The translations under genes were made by a program, and so were the position numbers. A stretch of DNA of 64,000 bases from assembly GCF_000278115.1 (NCBI RefSeq), contig NZ_JH725118.1:27353-91352 (forward strand), written 5' to 3'. The stretch's first letter is position 1. The number at the start of each line of letters is the position of its first letter. Origin of the DNA: Bartonella sp. DB5-6. Its GTDB lineage: Bacteria; Pseudomonadota; Alphaproteobacteria; Rhizobiales; Rhizobiaceae. Shown here piece after piece: positions 56,958 through 64,000 of this stretch. The notes beneath the pieces were generated by a model that was given only the letters and a program-made list of their open reading frames with translations, was not told the DNA's origin and made no database searches.

Positions 56958-57458
56958 TTATTTATTATTTTTTTCTGCGAAAATGCAACAGCCAAGTTTA
57001 TAAAGTGATTGACGTAAATTTGCATTTTCAACTTCTTCAAGCATTTTTTCTATACGTTTTTTGTTTTTTTCATTTGGTCCTAGCTTTATCGGTAAGTGAT
57101 TTGTTAGAGTAGATATAAACCTTTGCTCAATCTTGATACGATCAATAGCGACATATCCAAAAAAAACATTAATTCTATGGAGTAATTCATCTTTTTCATG
57201 CATAAATTTTAAGACAGCCCCTCCTTCACACGCCACAACAAGTGTTGCAGGTTGGAAAACTTCTTCTTGATGTACACGACGTTTCCAAATAATTTTTAAC
57301 GGCATTGTATATTCACTAACATCACAGCCTACAATCTGTGACCAATGTTCTATAAGTGCAATATTAAGTCCTGTTCGCTTGTGCAAAACCGGATCAAGTA
57401 TCTTGGATACCGTCTCAGAGAGAGAATAAAAATGACGTTTTTGAAATTGTTTTCTCAT
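56958..57458 (-). CDS. DUF721/DciA-like protein
   Basis: 166 aa. An N-terminal KH-like domain (about 10-110; LDPVLHKRTGLNIALIEHWSQIVG and TLVVACEGGAVLKFMHEKDELLHRIN) is the DUF721 signature. DciA is the replicative helicase loader or operator in most bacteria lacking DnaC. A C-terminal helical tail (NEKNKKRIEKMLEEVENANLRQSLYKLGCCI) is typical for alphaproteobacterial members. Its start is divergent to mutY, 210 bp away. It probably forms an operon with the DsbA-like gene. DciA function for this subgroup is inferred from the family. Confidence 0.82.
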   Translation of the reverse strand: MRKQFQKRHFYSLSETVSKILDPVLHKRTGLNIALIEHWSQIVGCDVSEYTMPLKIIWKRRVHQEEVFQPATLVVACEGGAVLKFMHEKDELLHRINVFFGYVAIDRIKIEQRFISTLTNHLPIKLGPNEKNKKRIEKMLEEVENANLRQSLYKLGCCIFAEKNNK

Positions 57459-57668
57459 TTTTCTAAATCATCATCAAATCATTTATCAAATTATAATAAT
57501 TTTCTCTTTTATCTCAGTGCTCTTTTCCTAAAGACTCATCAAATATCGCCGAAATCCGATATTATCTATCCAGAAGCTCTATAATAAATGGACAAAAACA
57601 AACCATAAATTGCAAAATAAATGCTTTTTCCTTTTGCATTTTATATCTCTTTATGGTTGAAAACAATC

Positions 57669-58727
57669 ATGCATGAAATCTCTTCGCGCCTCCTTTTTTG
57701 GTACGATCAGAATCACCGCCATTTACCATGGCGTATTACTCCTGAAAAACAAGCACAAGGCACCCGCTCTGACCCCTATCGGATTTGGCTCTCTGAAATC
57801 ATGCTTCAACAAACAACTGTCGAAGCTGTAAAACCTTATTTTCAGAAATTTTTGAAACTTTGGCCTGATCTCTTCTCTTTAGCAAAAGCTTCACAAGATG
57901 ATATCATGAAAGCTTGGGCTGGTCTTGGCTATTATTCACGCGCACGTAATCTTAGAAATTGTGCTAAGCAGCTTATCGAAAACTACGGAGGGCAATTTCC
58001 TCAATCCGTACAAGCATTGCGAACTCTCTCGGGTATTGGAGACTACACTGCAGCAGCCATTGCTGCAATTGCTTTTAACCATCCTGTAGCAGTTGTTGAT
58101 AGTAATGTGGAACGCGTGGTAGCCCGCTTATTTGCTATCGCTTCAGTACTGCCAAAAGCAAAAACAGAAATTAAGGAAAAAACACAAAAAATTATTGCTT
58201 TAAAGCGCCCTGGTGACTTTGCTCAAGCAATGATGGACCTAGGAGCAACCATTTGTACACCGCGTAAACCATCTTGTTACCTCTGCCCCCTTCAAAGTTT
58301 GTGTAGAGCAGCAAAAATGCAAATGACAGAGTCCTTCCCAGTCAAAGCCCCTAAAAAAGAACGCCCTTCAAAAACTAGTAGTGCTTTTGTTATACTGAAT
58401 GAAAACAGACAAATTTATTTAGAAAAACGACAAGGGAGAAAACTTCTAGGTGGAATGACACAAATTCCTAACAATATTGGAATAGACAACAAAAACGGAC
58501 TCCAAAACGCGCCCTTTAGAGCCAATTGGCAATTCAAAGGACAAATTAAACATGCTTTTACTCACTTTTCTTTGAAACTTGACGTTTACTACACCAATAG
58601 TATTCACGAAATGAATCATGAAAATGGCTGGTGGTGCGACATTCAGTATCTTTCCGAAGAAGCACTCCCCATTGTTATGAAAAAAGCCATTTCCGTAGCG
58701 ATTCCCAATTCGTTTAGATTAAAATAA
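57669..58727 (+). CDS. mutY: Adenine DNA glycosylase MutY
   Basis: 352 aa from ATG 57669 (MHEISSRLLFWYDQNHR); the open frame from 57621 adds 16 hydrophobic residues unlike MutY. Domains: HhH-GPD core with RHLPWRITPEKQAQGTRSDPY, IMLQQTTVEAVKPYFQKFL, the helix-hairpin-helix LSGIGDYTAAAIAA and catalytic Asp in AVVDSNVERVV. Four-Cys 4Fe-4S cluster at CTPRKPSCYLCPLQSLC. C-terminal Nudix-like domain recognising 8-oxoG (about 235-350) ends the protein. It removes adenine mispaired with 8-oxoguanine. It precedes repeat copy B. Confidence 0.95.
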   Translation: MHEISSRLLFWYDQNHRHLPWRITPEKQAQGTRSDPYRIWLSEIMLQQTTVEAVKPYFQKFLKLWPDLFSLAKASQDDIMKAWAGLGYYSRARNLRNCAKQLIENYGGQFPQSVQALRTLSGIGDYTAAAIAAIAFNHPVAVVDSNVERVVARLFAIASVLPKAKTEIKEKTQKIIALKRPGDFAQAMMDLGATICTPRKPSCYLCPLQSLCRAAKMQMTESFPVKAPKKERPSKTSSAFVILNENRQIYLEKRQGRKLLGGMTQIPNNIGIDNKNGLQNAPFRANWQFKGQIKHAFTHFSLKLDVYYTNSIHEMNHENGWWCDIQYLSEEALPIVMKKAISVAIPNSFRLK

Positions 58728-58789
58728 CTCTCTTCACTGAAAAAACGAACTTTTTAATTCAATATGTAATGTTTCATTTTTTATAAAAT

Positions 58790-58987
58790 ACATTGATTTA
58801 TAATGATAATTCATCGCTTTTCTGCTTGAATGAGAACCTTTAATATAGTGAGATTCCCTCATGTCAAATTCTCTTATGATGAATTATTAAAAAACGTTCA
58901 CTTAAACATCACAAGCAGGATTGGTATGTGGATAAAAACATTCAAGAAAAGAATCAATATACTTCTTATGAAACGTCTAAATACAAT
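58790..58987 (+). repeat. Dispersed intergenic repeat, copy B
   Basis: Diverged partner of 53153-53340. Shared landmarks: TTGATTTATAATGAT, GATTCCCTCATGTCAAAT, GATAAAAACATTCAAGAAAA and CTTATGAAACGTCTAAAT in the same order and spacing. Like copy A it lies between two convergent genes (mutY and ccrM). A 96-codon frame runs across it (58830-59120) but overlaps the 3' end of ccrM and is not convincing. Confidence 0.65.
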
Positions 58988-59035
58988 AACAATATTGAAC
59001 GTTCGGAAATATAGCGATGATGCCAACTTGCTACT

Positions 59036-60502
<1,467 letters not shown>

Positions 60503-61198
60503 ATGCCTCAGATAGATCTCATTATTTTTGATTGTGATGGAGTACTGGTAGATTCTGAATATCTCGCAGCAAAAATTGGATCTCAATTACTGAAACAAGC
60601 AGGATATGAAATAGCACCTGAGGAATTAAGTAAGCGTTATGCAGGACTCATTTTTTGTGATATTCTTAAACAAGTTGAACAAGAAACAGGAAAGCCAATT
60701 TCTGCTCATCTTATTGATCAAATGTCAAATCTTTTTCGGATACAAATGAAAACCGAGTTACGTGCTATTGATGGGATAAGAGAAGCTGTAGAAAATGTTA
60801 AATCTCGCTATCCTTACTGCATCTGCTCTAATGCAAAAAGTGTAGATATAAAGGAAATGCTCACTATCGTTGATCTTTATGATCTTTTTGAGGATACAAT
60901 ATTTTCTGCACCTGAAGTTGGGACGAAAAAAACTAAACCTGCCCCTGATGTTTTTCTTTTTGCTGCACAACAATTACATGCCAAGCCCCCAAATACTATT
61001 GTCATAGAGGATTCACTTCATGGCGTACATGCTGCAATAGCAGCGGGAATGCGCACCATTGGTTTTACTGGAGGATCGCATAGTTACCTTGGTCACTCTA
61101 ACGCGCTTGCAGATGCTGGAGCTGAAACGACTATCAACAAACATGCCTATTTAGGAGAAGTCTTAGAAGCAATGGCAGTATGGCAAGACGTATCATAA
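60503..61198 (+). CDS. HAD-family phosphatase (phosphoglycolate phosphatase-like, subfamily IA)
   Basis: 231 aa. Motif I FDCDGVLVDSE (nucleophile Asp at residue 9, partner Asp at 11), motif II ICSNAK, motif III Lys in GTKKTKPAPDVF and motif IV VIEDSLHGVHAAIAAGMRTIGFTGG. A helical cap lies between motifs I and II (about 15-80). Members dephosphorylate small sugar phosphates or nucleotides; some resemble YieH/6-phosphogluconate phosphatase, but substrate cannot be read from sequence. AAAGGAA is a good ribosome site. Single gene. Confidence 0.88.
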   Translation: MPQIDLIIFDCDGVLVDSEYLAAKIGSQLLKQAGYEIAPEELSKRYAGLIFCDILKQVEQETGKPISAHLIDQMSNLFRIQMKTELRAIDGIREAVENVKSRYPYCICSNAKSVDIKEMLTIVDLYDLFEDTIFSAPEVGTKKTKPAPDVFLFAAQQLHAKPPNTIVIEDSLHGVHAAIAAGMRTIGFTGGSHSYLGHSNALADAGAETTINKHAYLGEVLEAMAVWQDVS

Positions 61199-62123
61199 AA
61201 AAGTTCCTTGAACGCATATCAGCTCATAAACTCTCTTAAAAAATATTTTAATATTTCTGCTAGGCAGTTCTTCTTTAAATTACAGTATGCTTTATTATAA
61301 ATAATTAATATATAACTGCATTGGCTATATATGAAAAATAGCTTGGTATACGCCTATACCATTGTTATAGTCAGTAAATTTTCATCCCTATACAATTTAA
61401 GCTCTGCTTCTTGTTCTTATGAAAAAATATAAATTTTGTTTTGTCTCTATAATATAGCTTTAAATTAGTACAAGCACAGATATACATATTCATTCATGTG
61501 GTTATGACAGCGTAGAGAAACGTTATAATGGATAATTCTCAAACCATGATTTCTAGATATGGGTCATAGAAACTTTTATTACGGATAATATTCTATCCAT
61601 AAACTTGGTATTGATAAAGTATATAAGAATCCTATTGATGAATTAAAAGTCAAAATTTTCAGAATGTTTATTACATGCACATTGGGAGCTAAATCAAGCA
61701 TTCAGTAAATTTATTCTTATCAAAGTTTTGAATTGGAAATTATAGCTGAATATATTTCAAAAAATGCAATATGATCCAAACTACACTATATCATCTGTTT
61801 GAATAATTTTAAGTTTTATAAAATAGATAAAATGAATATTTTTTTATTCTATCTATAATTAAATTTTTCTAATTAGCTGCTTATGTTATTATCTAATTAT
61901 TGATTATCTTTGCTTCATATACCACATACTTGTCTATACCCTGCAAACAAAACATTTCAAAAAATGTATTAAACGACAAAAAATATTCATTCTTTATTAT
62001 AAAATTATCCTATTATCATAATAATTTTCTTATTCGATAAACTTTTTAAATATGTTGTTTGATTAAGTAAAATACATAATAGAACTATATTATCCATATT
62101 ATTTTACAAAAAGTATTTTTTAG
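61199..62123. other. AT-rich gene-poor stretch before the small secreted family
   Basis: About 920 bp of AT-rich DNA; all frames are short. No gene, tRNA or repeat that I can support. Confidence 0.5.
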
Positions 62124-62151
62124 TTGACAATAAGCAACATAGTGATATATA
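62124..62151 (+). promoter_or_regulatory. Promoter of the small secreted protein family
   Basis: TTGACA at 62124-62129, 16-nt spacer, TATATA at 62146-62151 (17-nt spacing to ATATAT also possible). Start near 62158 and a leader of about 110 nt before ATG 62267. This is one of only three perfect -35 hexamers that I noticed before genes in the window. Confidence 0.6.
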
Positions 62152-62266
62152 TTGTATGTGCACAATGCAAACAATAAGTGAATTTGATATTTTTAAGTTA
62201 ACTTATTGTCTCTGTAAGCATGTCTATATAACAATATTAATAACAGAAAGTACTTGAGGTAAAATT

Positions 62267-62605
62267 ATGGTAAAAGTGTTTAAAAATCATGTGTTAAGTA
62301 TTTTTATAGCAATTGCTTTTTCTCTTACACAGGTTGCGAATGTTAATGCAAACTACTTGAAAAATAGCTCTCAGCAAGAAACTACCTCTCTATCCGCAGT
62401 AAAACAAAAAGCAATCAGTATGGCTACTCTCTACGCCCACAGTTTAAATTATGGAGTAGAAAATAAAGCTATTATTGAAGGAAAAGTTGAAAAGGTGGTT
62501 GAACCACTCACAATAGGACTTGGATTACTGGCTGCTGGATACGCAATAAGCTTCATAAGTTCAATCATAGGATGGATAAAGGACATGGTATTAATATTCA
62601 AATAA
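62267..62605 (+). CDS. Small secreted hydrophobic protein, tandem family copy 1
   Basis: 112 aa. Residues 1-29 form a signal peptide (FKNHVLSIFIAIAFSLTQV then VNANY). The mature part has a conserved stem (AISMATLYAHSLNYG), the motif VEKVVEPLTIG and a Gly-rich hydrophobic end (LGLLAAGYAISFISSIIGW) with a basic or charged tail. Two paralogues follow in tandem. TTGAGGTAAAATT is the shared ribosome-site context before the ATG. No family I recognise. Its shape, a signal peptide plus one or two hydrophobic glycine-rich helices, resembles secreted membrane-active peptides or small surface proteins. No cysteine or enzyme motif. Confidence 0.6.
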   Translation: MVKVFKNHVLSIFIAIAFSLTQVANVNANYLKNSSQQETTSLSAVKQKAISMATLYAHSLNYGVENKAIIEGKVEKVVEPLTIGLGLLAAGYAISFISSIIGWIKDMVLIFK

Positions 62606-62794
62606 AGCGGTTTAGTATAAATTATTAAGAGGTAGCTTCATTATATTTTTGTAACAATATTATAAAACACATAATGAAGCGCCTTCTTACACTGCCAAAT
62701 AAATATGAGTGCGTGTGCGTCTATCTTTGCATTTACTGAGTATTACTGCATTCGCTTACTTACATCAAAACTAGAAAATATATAAGGTAAAACT

Positions 62795-63151
62795 ATGATG
62801 AAGATTTTTAAAAATTACGTGTTAAATATTTTTATAGTATTTGCTATTTTTTTTTCACATGTTATGAATGTTAATGCAAATTATATGAGAAACAACCCTC
62901 AAGAAAAAAACGCTTTTATTTCCGTAACAGAACAAGAAAGAAAGAAAACGACATATATGTCTGTTTTCTATATTCCAAGTTTAAATTATGAAGCGGGAAA
63001 TGAGGCTGCCTTTGAAGAAAAAGTTGAAAAGGTAGTTGAGCCTATTACATTAGGGACTTTTGGTATTGGAGTTGCAATTGGATATGCCACAACTGTTGTA
63101 GGTATGTTACTCGGGTGGGTAATAAATCTCATCAAATCTGCAATACGATAG
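62795..63151 (+). CDS. Small secreted hydrophobic protein, tandem family copy 2
   Basis: 118 aa. Signal peptide (FKNYVLNIFIVFAIFFSHV then VNANY), middle SVFYIPSLNYEAGNE, motif VEKVVEPITLG, then GIGVAIGYATTVVGMLLGW and a basic tail (INLIKSAIR). About half its residues match copy 1 in an aligned order. The ribosome context (AAGGTAAAACT) resembles the other copies. It uses one of two adjacent ATGs. Most diverged in the middle, most conserved in the signal peptide and the EP(L/I)T motif. Confidence 0.6.
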   Translation: MMKIFKNYVLNIFIVFAIFFSHVMNVNANYMRNNPQEKNAFISVTEQERKKTTYMSVFYIPSLNYEAGNEAAFEEKVEKVVEPITLGTFGIGVAIGYATTVVGMLLGWVINLIKSAIR

Positions 63152-63270
63152 CACCCTTTCACATCTTTTATAGTAGAACTTCATAGAATTTTTAAACAAA
63201 ACGTAAAGTATAACATCACGCTATATTTATTTCCATTTACAAAAATACATAATGAACTATAATATCGTGA

Positions 63271-63348
63271 ATATTGAAAGCTCTAACTATATCTGTCTCT
63301 TTCGGCATGCTCATTGGATTCATCAAAGTGTTTGCCAAATTATATTAA
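63271..63348 (+). pseudogene. 3' stub of a fourth family copy
   Basis: A 25-codon tail without start, following a stop at 63268-63270. It ends VSFGMLIGFIKVFAKLY, which aligns with the C-terminal part of copy 2 (VVGMLLGWVINLIKSAIR). Only this part remains between copies 2 and 3, so a fourth copy was once present or the unit duplicated imprecisely. Confidence 0.5.
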
Positions 63349-63373
63349 AAATAAAAGTATTTGAGGTAAAATT

Positions 63374-63745
63374 ATGGTAAAAATGTTTAAAAACCATGTG
63401 TTAACTATTTATATAGCGGTCGCTTTTTCTCTTACACAGGTCGTGAATGTTAATGCAAATAATGTGAGAAATGCCTCTCAACAAGAAAGTATTCCTGTTT
63501 CCATAATTGAGCAGGGAAAGAAAAAGGCTATCAGTATGGCTGCTCTCTATGTTCCAAGTCTAAGTTATAGAACAGAAAATGAAGCTCTCATTGAAGGAAA
63601 AATTGAGAAGGTATTTGAACCCATTACTCTAGGATTTTTCACTACAATAGGAGCTCTAGGTTTTGGCATCTTTACAGGAACTTTTATGGGTATAATTACT
63701 GGAATACTCGGATGGGCAATAAGTAAGTTTCAAGGAAAAAAGTAA
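63374..63745 (+). CDS. Small secreted hydrophobic protein, tandem family copy 3
   Basis: 123 aa. Signal peptide (FKNHVLTIYIAVAFSLTQV then VNANN), KAISMAALYVPSLSYRTEN, motif IEKVFEPITLG, then a longer glycine-rich end (FTTIGALGFGIFTGTFMGIITGILGW) and a basic tail (ISKFQGKK). Closest to copy 1 at the N-terminus and to copy 2 at the C-terminus. TTGAGGTAAAATT precedes the ATG as in copy 1. The G-x-x-x-G and G-x-x-G repeats in the end part fit a membrane-inserting helix. It ends before the terminator at 63801. Confidence 0.6.
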   Translation: MVKMFKNHVLTIYIAVAFSLTQVVNVNANNVRNASQQESIPVSIIEQGKKKAISMAALYVPSLSYRTENEALIEGKIEKVFEPITLGFFTTIGALGFGIFTGTFMGIITGILGWAISKFQGKK

Positions 63746-63800
63746 AATAATTTAAAGCCATTAGCTCTTTTTTCTTTGTCAAAGGGAGAGTGATTGAATT

Positions 63801-63836
63801 GCATCCCGCCTTAAATCATCAGGGGGGATGCCTTTT
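63801..63836 (+). terminator. Terminator of the small secreted family
   Basis: GCATCCC (63801-63807) pairs with GGGATGC (63825-63831), with further G-C pairing possible inside, then CTTTTG. It follows the last copy by about 55 bp and closes the cluster. Confidence 0.75.
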
Positions 63837-64000
63837 GTTCTTTCCATGAATGACTTTGCTGAAATTATTAATAAGGCTAATAAATATAATACCTATCAAC
63901 ATAAAAATTGACAATTTATACTGAAAAAACAACTCAATATGCGTAATCTACACGCAATACCCTAAGGTTCTCTGATCAACTCTCTCACATAAATCATAGC

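Overview
The window is an AT-rich alphaproteobacterial chromosome segment. Gene content and protein style point to Bartonella (Rhizobiales): a Hbp/Pap31-type porin-like protein, an FhaB/FhaC two-partner pair, a MucR regulator, the GANTC methylase CcrM, FeuN-FeuP-FeuQ, CcmI/E/F/H next to DegP, and long decaying non-coding stretches. The genus is my inference; I could not run a search.

Layout. 0-4.4 kb: 5' part of a filamentous haemagglutinin gene and its outer-membrane transporter, both on the minus strand. 4.4-8.9 kb: gene-poor remnant zone with a strong promoter, a structured leader RNA, one broken and one intact YdcK-like beta-helix gene, and a helicase-like fragment. 8.9-17.3 kb: thiE-thiD, a family 4/5 uracil-DNA glycosylase, pepN, a PleC/DivJ/PdhS-like kinase and a frameshifted ada remnant. 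18.9-33.5 kb (minus strand): hbp-like porin, glnE, a two-component pair, degP, ccmH-F-E-I and feuQ-feuP-feuN. 33.8-38.5 kb: class A penicillin-binding protein, a DUF1214/DUF1254 pair and a DUF1499 protein.

38.9-43.8 kb is the most unusual part. A small lysine-free glycine-zipper protein and three tiny, very AT-rich membrane proteins lie on the minus strand. Divergent to them is a type I secretion operon: an HlyB-type ABC exporter without peptidase domain, an HlyD adaptor and an HlyC-type acyltransferase. It looks like a glycine-zipper bacteriocin system resembling Caulobacter Cdz, with an acyltransferase added. The cluster sits on the 3' side of a tRNA-Gln gene.

46-61 kb is conserved housekeeping: sodB, oligopeptidase B, mucR, sufE, a DUF5330 protein, a peptidoglycan-binding membrane protein, ppdK, a DsbA-like protein, a DUF721/DciA-like protein, mutY, ccrM and a HAD phosphatase. 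Two diverged copies of a ~190-bp repeat lie in two convergent intergenic regions here. 62.1-63.8 kb holds three tandem paralogues of a small secreted hydrophobic protein plus the 3' stub of a fourth, starting from a clear promoter and ending at a terminator.

Working together: CcmI/E/F/H mature c-type cytochromes. DegP and the two response-regulator/kinase pairs serve envelope homeostasis. MutY, the glycosylase and the broken Ada/Ogt concern DNA repair. FhaB/FhaC, the Hbp-like protein, the type I cluster and the small secreted family are the surface or secreted, fast-evolving layer.
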